A stretch of 64,000 bases of DNA from Comamonas antarctica. Lineage in GTDB: Bacteria > Pseudomonadota > Gammaproteobacteria > Burkholderiales > Burkholderiaceae_C. Below the pieces are notes generated by a model. It did not search any database. It was not told where the DNA came from and worked only from the letters and a program-made list of their open reading frames with translations. Positions within the stretch are counted from its first letter, which is position 1. Every line of letters begins with the position of its first letter. Where the stretch lies: the NCBI RefSeq assembly GCF_013363755.1, contig NZ_CP054840.1:2101501-2165500 (forward strand). The letters run 5' to 3'. The position numbers and the translations under genes were made by a program. Shown here in pieces: positions 54,434-61,890 of this stretch.

Positions 54434-54550
54434 GCATTGCGGGCCGCCACCACCACGACAACCGGGGACCAGTTCATTTCGGTTTGTTGACTGACTGCCT
54501 TCCGCTGCATGCCGATCCTGACCGCTCCTTTTCCCAAGCGAGCGGACACC

Positions 54551-55330
54551 ATGGCAACCAACGAACCTCTGCAACTCAATCTCGGCTCTTTGCGCAGCGC
54601 GATGTCGCTGACGCTTCACACCCACCACGCATCGCGCATCTGGCATGGCCGCGCCGCCGCCGAGGGGCGACCCGGCATCGTCGGCCTGAACGGCTACATC
54701 GCCGTGATGAACAAGATGAAGCGCGGCTCGGAACAGGATGACCCGTACAGCGACTGGTGGATGTTGCGCATCGAGGAAAAGCTCGACCAGGCCAAGACCA
54801 CGTTGCAATCGCTGCGCGAGCAGGTGGACCAGGCATTGGCCGGCGTGCCAGCGGCGTTGAGCCTGGGCGAGAACCTCAACGTGCAACCGGTGAAGCTCCC
54901 CTTGTTCGTGAACGCGCAGCTCGGCTTTGCCGCGGTCTATCTCCTGGCCGACTATGACGACATCGCCCGCAAGCTGATCCTCGCCCATCACACCGCGCTG
55001 ATCGATCGCTCGACATTGGAGCGGTGGCTCAACGAAGGCGCTCACACGCTGCGCAGCCTGTTCAGCCTGGCCCAGCAGTACCGCTACTCGGGATGCACCC
55101 GCGACGACTTCGCGGCCAAGAACGCCGCAGCGCGGGCGGCGCTGGAGAAGTTCGGCGACTTGCCGCAGGACGTGCTCGAAGGCGCTCGCCGCTCGAAGTT
55201 TGCGCCGCCCGTCGTGCGCCGCGGCCTGCAACAGCGCAGTGATAGCGCTGCCGCAGCCGCACCTCCCAGCGACGAAGGCACTGCCGCCGATCCGGCCGAG
55301 GCCAGCACCGGCGAGGACGAACAGGCATGA
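54551..55330 (+). CDS. PFL_4669/TIGR03761-family ICE protein
   Basis: A 259-residue protein of the integrating-conjugative-element family TIGR03761. It has MATNEPLQLNLGSLRSAMSLTLHTHHASRIWHGR, then GRPGIVGLNGYIAVMNKMKRGSEQDDPYSDWWMLRIEEKL. The C-terminal ~30 residues are acidic and low-complexity. These proteins sit in the ICE replication region; the molecular role is unknown. The stop overlaps the DUF3158 start (ATGA). Confidence 0.88.
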   Translation: MATNEPLQLNLGSLRSAMSLTLHTHHASRIWHGRAAAEGRPGIVGLNGYIAVMNKMKRGSEQDDPYSDWWMLRIEEKLDQAKTTLQSLREQVDQALAGVPAALSLGENLNVQPVKLPLFVNAQLGFAAVYLLADYDDIARKLILAHHTALIDRSTLERWLNEGAHTLRSLFSLAQQYRYSGCTRDDFAAKNAAARAALEKFGDLPQDVLEGARRSKFAPPVVRRGLQQRSDSAAAAAPPSDEGTAADPAEASTGEDEQA

Positions 55331-55854
55331 GCGACCCGAACCGCGAACCTCGCTACTTCCGTGGTCTGGAACAGCCAGCCTTCATGCGGCTGGAACACGC
55401 GGCCTCTCTAAAAGGCCTTTTAAAGCCTTTTAAAGGTAAAGGGGACTTCGAGGCCTGGGCCAGCCAGTGCTTCGCCATGCGCGACGAGTTGATTGCCCTG
55501 GCGCAGCGACAGGTGCTGCCACAGGCGTGCGGGCATCCCTTCCACCTGCTTCCCGTCGAGCTGGCCCAGCAGATAACTGGCGCGGGAACGACGTTCCTTC
55601 GCTGGCGCAAGCACGACCGCTCGGCCATGGGCGTGGCGCTGTGGCAGGAACTGGTGGCGAGCACCAGCACGCCGGTCAACCTGCTGGCCGACCTGCACGC
55701 GATCGAGTTACAGCGCATCACGTTGAACATGCAGATCAGCCTGCTGCACACCTTGGGCAGGCAGGCGCAGGAATGCGCCAGCAAAGCGGCCGAAGCGGAC
55801 AACGCATACCTGCGCCGGCTCAAGTCCACCCCAACCGCAATGCGCGATCGGTGA
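55327..55854 (+). CDS. DUF3158-family ICE protein
   Basis: A 175-residue protein of family DUF3158 (YFRGLEQPAFMRLEHAASLKGLLKPFKGKGDFEAW... CGHPFHLLPVELAQQITGAGTTFLRWRKHD). It is translationally coupled to the preceding ICE gene. An AT-rich patch at 55410-55435 (AAAAGGCCTTTT palindrome followed by AAAGCCTTTT) encodes the KGLLKPFKG segment and stands out from the GC-rich surroundings. Role unknown; always found beside the ICE single-strand binding protein. Confidence 0.85.
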   Translation: MSDPNREPRYFRGLEQPAFMRLEHAASLKGLLKPFKGKGDFEAWASQCFAMRDELIALAQRQVLPQACGHPFHLLPVELAQQITGAGTTFLRWRKHDRSAMGVALWQELVASTSTPVNLLADLHAIELQRITLNMQISLLHTLGRQAQECASKAAEADNAYLRRLKSTPTAMRDR

Positions 55855-55927
55855 TTGCGCCAGACATCCCAGCACGCACCCGGCGCCGATGAGGCACGGG
55901 TATTTCAACCACCACGGAGATCACATC

Positions 55928-56368
55928 ATGAGCACGCATTTTTCTGGCGAAGGCAATATCGGCTCGCCACCGGAGTACCGCGAATTCCCCAATGGCAACG
56001 ACGAGCCCAACCGCCTGCTGCGCCTGAACGTCTATTTCGACAACCCCGTTCCCAAGAAGGATGGCACCTTTGAGGACCGTGGCGGCTTCTGGGCGCCGGT
56101 GGAAATCTGGCACCGCGACGCCGAGCACTGGCAGCGCCTCTACCAGAAGGGTATGCGGGTGCTGGTCATCGGCCGCATGGAGCGCGAGCCCTGGACGGAC
56201 AACGAAGATCAGCCACGCGAGACCTGGCAAGTCAATGCGCGCAGCGTAGGCATCTTGCCGTACCGCATCGAGTCTGTGGTCCTCAGCCCGAAGCCACAGG
56301 AGGCAGAACCGAAGCCGCAGGCCGACCAGGAATCGACCGCGCCGAAAGAGACGAAGCGCCGGAAGTGA
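55928..56368 (+). CDS. ssb: ICE single-stranded DNA-binding protein
   Basis: A 146-residue OB-fold protein of the ICE-type SSB group. It has LRLNVYFDNPVPKKDGTFEDRGGFWAPVEIWHRDAEHWQRLYQKGMRVLVIGRM and an acidic/basic tail (EAEPKPQADQESTAPKETKRRK). It coats single-stranded DNA during transfer or replication of the excised element. The start has GGAGA upstream. A strong hairpin at 56373-56412 follows the stop. Confidence 0.85.
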   Translation: MSTHFSGEGNIGSPPEYREFPNGNDEPNRLLRLNVYFDNPVPKKDGTFEDRGGFWAPVEIWHRDAEHWQRLYQKGMRVLVIGRMEREPWTDNEDQPRETWQVNARSVGILPYRIESVVLSPKPQEAEPKPQADQESTAPKETKRRK

Positions 56369-56372
56369 CCCG

Positions 56373-56412
56373 GCATGGAGGGCGGCTGCCGCAGCGCTTC
56401 GCCGCCCTCCAT
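56373..56412 (+). terminator. Hairpin after ssb
   Basis: A perfect 13-bp stem (GCATGGAGGGCGG with its complement at 56400-56412) with a 14-base loop, directly after the ssb stop. There is no T-run, so termination may be factor-dependent or the hairpin may stabilise the mRNA. Confidence 0.55.
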
Positions 56413-56417
56413 GCGCC

Positions 56418-56440
56418 GCGAGCTATCCCCAGGGGATAGC
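56418..56440. repeat. ICE palindrome, copy 3 (23 bp, perfect)
   Basis: The same GAGCTATCCCC half-sites as copy 2, with central A. It lies between ssb and topB, about 210 bp before the topB start. The 56441-56647 interval holds no other clear feature. Confidence 0.85.
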
Positions 56441-56647
56441 TCCATCAACGTCCACCGACTTCCACGCGTTCCCGCGAATCGCCGCTCCCGAACCGCATAC
56501 CTCCGGCCACTCGCCATTACCGCACAAGCCCTTCCATCCCGTGAAAGCGGTCGCCGCCGCGTGCCGCTTGTTTGCTGCTGCCCCCGGTGGTGCTCGGCAT
56601 CCTCGATCCCAGCAACTCCATGAACCATGGGAATCGGATGAACGGAT

Positions 56648-58669
56648 ATGCGGCTGTTCTTGTGCGAGAAGCCCTCCCAGGGCAAAGACATTGGCCGGAT
56701 TCTCGGCGCCACACAGCGCGGTGAAGGCTGTCTCAACGGTTCCGGCGTCACCGTCACCTGGTGCATCGGCCATCTCGTAGAAGCCGCTACGCCCGAAGCC
56801 TACGACGAGCAGTTGAAGCGCTGGTCCATCGAGCAGTTGCCCATCATTCCCCAGCATTGGCGGGTCGAGGTCAAACCGAAGACCGCCACGCAATTCAAGG
56901 TCGTCAAGGCGCTTCTGGCGAAGGCGACCCAGCTTGTCATCGCCACCGATGCCGACCGCGAAGGCGAGTTGATCGCCCGCGAGATCATCGAACTGTGCGG
57001 CTACCGCGGCCCCATCGAGCGGCTGTGGTTGTCGGCACTCAACGATGCGTCCATCCGCGCCGCCCTCGGCAAGCTACGGCCCTCAGCCGAGACGCTGCCG
57101 ATGTACCACTCGGCGCTGGCGCGATCCCGTGCGGATTGGCTGGTGGGCATGAACCTCAGTAGGTTGTTCACGGTGCTGGGGCGGCAGGCCGGCTACGACG
57201 GCGTGCTGTCGGTCGGCCGCGTCCAGACCCCGACGCTCAAGCTCGTCGTGGACCGCGACCGCGAGATCGCAGCCTTCGTGTCCGTGCCGTACTGGGCCAT
57301 CGTCGTGTCCCTGTCCGCAGGTGTCCAGGCTTTCACCGCGCACTGGGTTCCACCCAATGCCTGCACCGACGACGCAGGCCGCTGCCTGCAGCAGCCGGTC
57401 GCACAGCAGGCCATGCAGCAGATCCGCGCTGCGGGCAGCGCCCACGTAGTGTCGGTTGAGACCGAGCGCGTGCGCGAAGGCCCGCCGCTGCCGTTCGACC
57501 TGGGCACCTTGCAGGAGGTGTGTTCAAAGCAGCTCGGGCTGGACGTGCAGGAAACCTTGGAGATCGCCCAGGCCCTGTACGAGACGCACAAGGCCACGAC
57601 ATACCCCCGCTCGGATTCCGGCTACCTGCCCGAGAGCATGTTTGCCGAAGTGACCACCGTTCTCGACAGCCTGCTTAAGACCGATCCCTCGCTGCGCTCG
57701 ATCATAGGCCAGCTCGACCGTTTGCAGCGCTCGCGCGCCTGGAACGATGGCAAGGTCACGGCCCACCACGGCATCATCCCGACGCTCGAACCGGCGAACC
57801 TCTCCGCCATGAGCGAGAAGGAACTGGCCGTGTACAGGCTCATCCGGGCGCATTACCTAGCGCAGTTCCTCCCTCACCACGAGTTCGACCATACTGTGGC
57901 CAAGCTTTCGTGCGGTGGGCAGAACCTTGCGGCCACGGGCAAGCAGGTTGTCACGCCGGGCTGGCGCCAGGTGCTGGCCGAGCCGCAGTCCGAGGACGGC
58001 GATGGCGACGGCGACACCGCGGCCCGCGCCCAGGTGCTACCGGCGCTGCACGAAGGTCTGGCATGTCAGGTGGCCGATATCGATCTGAAGGCACTCAAGA
58101 CGCTGCCGCCCAAACCGTACACGCAAGGCGAGTTGGTCAAGTCTATGAAAGGCGTCGCCAAGCTGGTGTCCGATCCCCGCCTGAAGCAGAAGCTCAAGGA
58201 TACGGTCGGCATCGGCACCGAAGCGACCCGGGCCAACATCATCGGCGGCCTGATCGCCCGCGGCTACCTCGTAAAGAAAGGGCGCGCCATCCGCGCCTCG
58301 GATGCGGCTTTCACCTTGATCGATGCCGTGCCTGCGGCGATTGCCGACCCCGGCACCACCGCCGTCTGGGAACAAGCGCTCGACATGATCGAAGCCGGCC
58401 AGCTCACGCTGGATGTGTTCATCGGCAAGCAGGCCGCATGGATTTCGCAGTTGATCGCGCAGTACGGCAACGCGTCCCTGTCTATCAAGGCTCCCCAAGG
58501 GCCGACATGCCCGCAGTGCGGCGCACCCACGCGCCAGCGCAGCAGCAAGAGCGGCCCGTTTTGGTCGTGCAGTCGCTACCCGGACTGCAAAGGCACGCTG
58601 CCGGTCGAATCCGGCAGCTCCAAGCGCGCCGCCTCGCGCCCGCGCCGTAGCGGCCGCAAAGGCTCCTGA
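56648..58669 (+). CDS. topB: DNA topoisomerase III of the ICE
   Basis: A 673-residue type IA topoisomerase. The TOPRIM acidic triad is DADREGE (residues 101-107). SVGRVQTPTLKLVVDRDREI (about 188-207) is typical, and the catalytic Tyr319 lies in TTYPRSDSGYL. The C-terminus has a zinc finger (CPQCGAPT...CSRYPDC) and a basic tail. It decatenates replicating or transferring ICE DNA. Length fits ICE-borne TopB. It is followed by a non-coding hairpin-rich region rather than the next gene, consistent with the loss of a neighbouring methyltransferase gene. Confidence 0.95.
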   Translation: MRLFLCEKPSQGKDIGRILGATQRGEGCLNGSGVTVTWCIGHLVEAATPEAYDEQLKRWSIEQLPIIPQHWRVEVKPKTATQFKVVKALLAKATQLVIATDADREGELIAREIIELCGYRGPIERLWLSALNDASIRAALGKLRPSAETLPMYHSALARSRADWLVGMNLSRLFTVLGRQAGYDGVLSVGRVQTPTLKLVVDRDREIAAFVSVPYWAIVVSLSAGVQAFTAHWVPPNACTDDAGRCLQQPVAQQAMQQIRAAGSAHVVSVETERVREGPPLPFDLGTLQEVCSKQLGLDVQETLEIAQALYETHKATTYPRSDSGYLPESMFAEVTTVLDSLLKTDPSLRSIIGQLDRLQRSRAWNDGKVTAHHGIIPTLEPANLSAMSEKELAVYRLIRAHYLAQFLPHHEFDHTVAKLSCGGQNLAATGKQVVTPGWRQVLAEPQSEDGDGDGDTAARAQVLPALHEGLACQVADIDLKALKTLPPKPYTQGELVKSMKGVAKLVSDPRLKQKLKDTVGIGTEATRANIIGGLIARGYLVKKGRAIRASDAAFTLIDAVPAAIADPGTTAVWEQALDMIEAGQLTLDVFIGKQAAWISQLIAQYGNASLSIKAPQGPTCPQCGAPTRQRSSKSGPFWSCSRYPDCKGTLPVESGSSKRAASRPRRSGRKGS

Positions 58670-58871
58670 CCGATCCCGTTCCCCGTGAGCCGTGCCCGCC
58701 TTCGGCGGCGTGGCCCGTGTCCCGCATGCCCTGCGGGACGCCCAGCGCGCAACGCCTTCTTGATTTGTGTGCGCGTCCCGCCCAGCCGTCCCCGGCCGCG
58801 GGACCTGAAGGTAGCTTCTCTGCGAGCCGCACCACGCGCGTTCTGTTGATCTGCGTTTCTTCCGCCCTCTG

Positions 58872-58925
58872 CGAAGGGTCTCCCGGTGGCTTGCCAGCGT
58901 GCACGAGCCACCGGGAGACCCTTCG
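58872..58925. repeat. Perfect 20-bp inverted repeat
   Basis: CGAAGGGTCTCCCGGTGGCT at 58872-58891 is exactly complemented at 58906-58925 around a 14-base loop. It is longer than a normal terminator and has no T-run. It could be a structured RNA or a protein-binding/processing site such as a transfer origin. Confidence 0.75.
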
Positions 58926-59109
58926 TGGTCAGCGGTAATCGGTGCCGGTGCCCGCCGGTGCAAAAACGGGCTCCCTTTGTGCGCGGATGTGCGCCAGACG
59001 ATGCCGGCCCCAGCCACGACATGGGCCGGGTGTGATTGCTGAGAGCAGACGGTTCTAGCGACGACCGGGCCTGCCAATCAGCCCACGGGTGGCTCCTCTT
59101 TCCTCCCGA

Positions 59110-59142
59110 GCCGAAGGCCGCAGGGCCTTCGGCGCCTTTTTC
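59110..59142 (+). terminator. Rho-independent terminator
   Basis: The 10-bp stem GCCGAAGGCC/GGCCTTCGGC with a GCAG loop is followed by GCCTTTTTCC. It lies upstream of the methyltransferase remnant. Confidence 0.7.
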
Positions 59143-59201
59143 CTGCCCATCAACGTCCCGGTCCGGCCATTGGCCTGGGCCACACGAACAGGAGAGATGA
59201 C

Positions 59202-59402
59202 ATGCACCCTCAATATTGCGCGCAACTGCTGTACGGCAGTGTGTGCAGCGGCATCGATCCAGCTTCTCCTACCCGTCCTGACAGCCCCGCACTTGCTGCG
59301 GGGCTTTCTTTTTCCACGTTCGCCAATCGGGGCTGTAGCAGGTGCCGATTTCCGGCTGACGTGGCTCGACTCGCGCACGAAGCTGCCTGCATGTGTCGCT
59401 GA
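59202..59402 (+). pseudogene. Remnant of ICE DNA cytosine methyltransferase (first codons only)
   Basis: A good ribosome site (CAGGAGA) and ATG lead into MHPQYCAQLLYGSVCSGI. This matches the N-terminus of C5-cytosine methyltransferases carried by this ICE family (motif I, YGSVCSGIEAA-type). After about 19 codons the similarity ends, and the frame runs straight into a transcription terminator (59283-59313). Catalytic motifs (PC, ENV, QRR) are absent. The body of the gene was probably removed by an internal deletion. The frame stays open to 59402 but the rest looks non-coding. Confidence 0.5.
59283..59313 (+). terminator. Rho-independent terminator
   Basis: The 9-bp stem AGCCCCGCA/TGCGGGGCT is followed by TTCTTTTTCC. 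It ends transcription of the methyltransferase remnant. The following 59314-59591 holds no supported gene. Confidence 0.8.
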
Positions 59403-59591
59403 TCCGTCAGCACCATGCCAGCAGCCAGGGTTTCCAGGCTGCCGCGGATTCTCTCCGCGCCACCCGCCAGTCCGCCATCGCATCGAGTCTGCGGACGCGC
59501 GTCCTCGTGACGCCGATGCTTTTTCTCAACCGCATGCGGGAGCTGCCATCCCGTGAGGGACAAGGCCCTCGCTTCTCCAAGGAGCCCATCC

Positions 59592-59804
59592 ATGTCCCAG
59601 CAAGCCTCTTTCGGCCAGTTGGCCTTGATCCATTGCGGCAAGTTCCTGCCGCTCGAAGTCCTGCATAGCGCCGCCGGCCACTACATCGGCACGCGCGATA
59701 CCGAAGGTCCCGTTTCGCGGGAATCCAGCGAGTACTTCCGCAGCTATGTCGCGGCTCAACGTGCCCTAGAAAGAGGCGGCTGGTCCCAGCTCGCCACGCC
59801 CTGA
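59592..59804 (+). CDS. Small conserved ICE protein
   Basis: A 70-residue protein (MSQQASFGQLALIHCGKFLPLEVLHSAAGHYIGTRDTEGPVSRESSEYFRS...). AAGGAG precedes the ATG. It is of the small-protein type found between topB and the STY4534-type gene in this ICE family. No motif of known function is seen; the sequence ends SYVAAQRALERGGWSQLATP. It lies 21 bases before the next gene, so the two are probably co-transcribed. Confidence 0.65.
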   Translation: MSQQASFGQLALIHCGKFLPLEVLHSAAGHYIGTRDTEGPVSRESSEYFRSYVAAQRALERGGWSQLATP

Positions 59805-59825
59805 TCCAACTGGAGGAATCACGTC

Positions 59826-60218
59826 ATGAACCAGCTTTTGCCACAGGAAGTCGTCGATCAGATCATGCGGGAAGAGCAGCATTTCGCCGCCGCGCCCCAA
59901 GCCTTCTTCGAGGCCTGGAAGCGCGGTGTCGAGATCGCTGGCCCGCAATGGTTTGGCGACGGCACACGCGAAGGCCTGAACCAGGCCAAGAGCAAGTGGG
60001 ATCTGCGTCCCGACATGCTGCGTGCCAACGACGCTCTCGGCGTCCTGAGCAGCGGAGAACGCATGTTCCTGTCCGCCATGTTCAGCTTCTACAACGCGCG
60101 CGAGGGCGGTGCCATGCTCAAACGCTGCCACTTCCAAGGACTGTCGGACTTCGACGGTCTCGATCTGCAACGCCGCAAGGTCATCGCCGACCTGCTGGTG
60201 AACTACAGCGGTTGGTGA
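59826..60218 (+). CDS. Conserved ICE protein, unknown function
   Basis: A 130-residue soluble protein (MNQLLPQEVVDQIMREEQHFAAAPQAFFEAWKRG... LSSGERMFLSAMFSFYNAREGG... RRKVIADLLVNYSGW), mostly helical by composition. GGAGGA lies upstream of the ATG. It is co-directional with its neighbours and followed by a terminator at 60261-60300. No function can be assigned. Confidence 0.7.
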   Translation: MNQLLPQEVVDQIMREEQHFAAAPQAFFEAWKRGVEIAGPQWFGDGTREGLNQAKSKWDLRPDMLRANDALGVLSSGERMFLSAMFSFYNAREGGAMLKRCHFQGLSDFDGLDLQRRKVIADLLVNYSGW

Positions 60219-60260
60219 GCCGGCTTCCGGAATATCACCACCTTGTCGTTCGCCACCCCA

Positions 60261-60300
60261 TGAGGGACATGCGCCCACCAGGCCATGTCCCTCAATTTTC
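60261..60300 (+). terminator. Hairpin terminator
   Basis: The 11-bp perfect stem TGAGGGACATG/CATGTCCCTCA (60261-60271, 60284-60294) is followed by ATTTTCCC. It separates the previous gene from the leader of the next, which holds a second hairpin at 60372-60395 (CCACCGGG/CCCGGTGG). Confidence 0.65.
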
Positions 60301-60432
60301 CCTCCGTCAGCCAGCGCGGATTGGCCCAAAGCCATCGATCAGTGCCGCCTGACGCTTTTTCGACTTTCAACCCACCGGGGTCCAGTTCCCGGTGGCGGGG
60401 ATTGGCTCCATTATTCAATCTGGAGAAATCCT

Positions 60433-61170
60433 ATGACCCAGAATCCCAACCCCTTTGTACGCGGCTACTGGAATCTGAAAATCGTCCGAACGCTGTGCAT
60501 CAGCTACGAAGACGGAAGCCCGCATGTGTGGCGAAACATCCACGCGAGCCAACAGCACCTCTCCGACGAGGAGCTGGTTTCTTCCCCCTGCATCGTCACC
60601 AGCGACTTCGCGGTGGTCAGGAATGGCACTGTGCCTGTCAGTGCCGAACTGATGGCCGAATGCGATGCCATTGAAGGCGTCAGCGGCGAAGGCGTGGTGG
60701 GTGCGGTGGTTTATGCCATCCATGGCGACGACCTGGACGGTCGCCCGGTCCACGTCGGTGATACCTATTCGGCCGAGGCCGCGCGAGACGTGGTGCAGCG
60801 GTTGGGTTTCGAGACCGGCTATTACAGCCGATGCTGGGAAATCAGCAGCGCGCACATCAGCCAGGAAACCGGCCAGTACCTGGCCAGCCTAGCGGACCTT
60901 GCGACACCGGAGGCCTTTCTGTTCATCGCCTTCCGGGTTCCATACAGCCCAGCGATCGGCGTCAAGCTGATTTCCACGCCCTGGACAGACAAGAACCTGG
61001 AGTATGCCGAGGGCATCAGTGCGGAGCAGCTTCGGCAGGAACACCGGGACAAGGGCATGCCTGACGACCTGGCGAACATTCTTGAATTGGCCGGCCAGGC
61101 CGATGTGCGCATCCTCATCCTAGACGCTGACGCACCCGCGCTACTGGGCCTGCCACTGGCCGAGATCTAG
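60433..61170 (+). CDS. Conserved ICE protein, unknown function
   Basis: A 245-residue soluble protein (MTQNPNPFVRGYWNLKIVRTLCISYEDGSPHVWRNI...). It has acidic patches and a C-terminal segment VRILILDADAPALLGLPLAEI. No signal peptide, membrane span or catalytic motif is seen. Its 214-bp leader holds a terminator and a separate hairpin, so it probably has its own promoter. It is of the kind conserved in the topB-STY4534 interval of PAGI-2-like elements. Confidence 0.7.
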   Translation: MTQNPNPFVRGYWNLKIVRTLCISYEDGSPHVWRNIHASQQHLSDEELVSSPCIVTSDFAVVRNGTVPVSAELMAECDAIEGVSGEGVVGAVVYAIHGDDLDGRPVHVGDTYSAEAARDVVQRLGFETGYYSRCWEISSAHISQETGQYLASLADLATPEAFLFIAFRVPYSPAIGVKLISTPWTDKNLEYAEGISAEQLRQEHRDKGMPDDLANILELAGQADVRILILDADAPALLGLPLAEI

Positions 61171-61266
61171 CAGACGCGCGACGCGCAAGCCTTCCCCTTT
61201 ATCCCCCACATGCCAGCCCGCCTCCCACCAGGAGCTGGGCCGGTTCAATTCCATAGGAGCAATCTC

Positions 61267-61545
61267 ATGTTCCCCGATCTCATCTCGCCTACGCCTGACT
61301 TCGAGAATCAGCTTGGAGCCTGCGTTAACGCCATGAGCCAGAACGACGCCATCGGCCAGATTCTGGTGTTCGAGCGCATGAGCGGCACGCTGCACATGCG
61401 CCATATCGACAGCGCCGATCTGATGGACACCGACATTGACGACTACGAAATGGTCGTGTTTGACGGTGGCAATACAACCGGCGACACGTGGAAACACGTG
61501 TTCTTCCCACGTCAGCGCGAACACTATTTCGTGTACGAAGCCTGA
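61267..61545 (+). CDS. Small acidic ICE protein
   Basis: A 92-residue acidic protein (MFPDLISPTPDFENQLGACVNAMSQNDAIGQILVFERMSG... HIDSADLMDTDIDDYEMVVFDGGNTTGD). TAGGAG precedes the ATG at 61267; longer upstream starts lack a ribosome site. The high Asp content and small size recall DNA-mimic proteins, but this is only a compositional remark. A strong terminator follows eight bases after the stop. Confidence 0.65.
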   Translation: MFPDLISPTPDFENQLGACVNAMSQNDAIGQILVFERMSGTLHMRHIDSADLMDTDIDDYEMVVFDGGNTTGDTWKHVFFPRQREHYFVYEA

Positions 61546-61552
61546 CATCTCC

Positions 61553-61575
61553 AGCCCCTTTCGAGGGGCTTTTTC
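61553..61575 (+). terminator. Rho-independent terminator with UUCG tetraloop
   Basis: The stem AGCCCCT/AGGGGCT with a TTCG loop is followed by TTTTTCTT. It ends the small acidic gene. Confidence 0.85.
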
Positions 61576-61890
61576 TTGCGCTGAACCGGGCTGCGTGGAC
61601 AAAGGGAAACACCCGGATGCCAATTGATTGCTGCCGCGCGCGCAAGGGCCGCCCATGCTGACCCCATGCCTGCTGACGTTGTCAGCGACATGCCAGGCAA
61701 TCATCGGTCTTCGAGGTTGCGGCGCAGTTTCCACTGCGTGACCGAGCCAGCTCGCACCGCATCCATACGCGAGCGGCCACCAGTCTCTGGTGGTGGATGC
61801 TTTCGCCTTATCAACCCACCGCGGGGTTACGCACCTTTCCCCGCATGCGTGGGCTCGGTGTGTCTCCGCTTTTCCCAATGGAGATTCACC
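61576..61890 (+). other. Leader region of the STY4534-type gene
   Basis: 315 bp without a supported gene. It contains small hairpins (61779-61795, CCACCAG/CTGGTGG; and GCGGGG/CCCCGC near 61824-61846) and ends in GGAG before the ATG at 61891. It probably holds the promoter and a structured 5' leader. Open frames through it have no ribosome site. Confidence 0.45.

Larger units (their letters stand above)
58670..59201. other. Hairpin-rich non-coding region after topB
   Basis: No gene is supported in these 530 bp. It contains a hairpin at 58719-58739 (GTCCCGCA/TGCGGGAC), a perfect 20-bp inverted repeat at 58872-58891/58906-58925 and a terminator at 59110-59142. Reading frames on the minus strand run through it but have no ribosome site and no family resemblance. 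Confidence 0.55.

Noticed and set aside
58037..59077. Minus-strand frame opposite the end of topB and its downstream region
   Set aside because: Half is antisense of topB and half crosses hairpins and an inverted repeat; no family resemblance.
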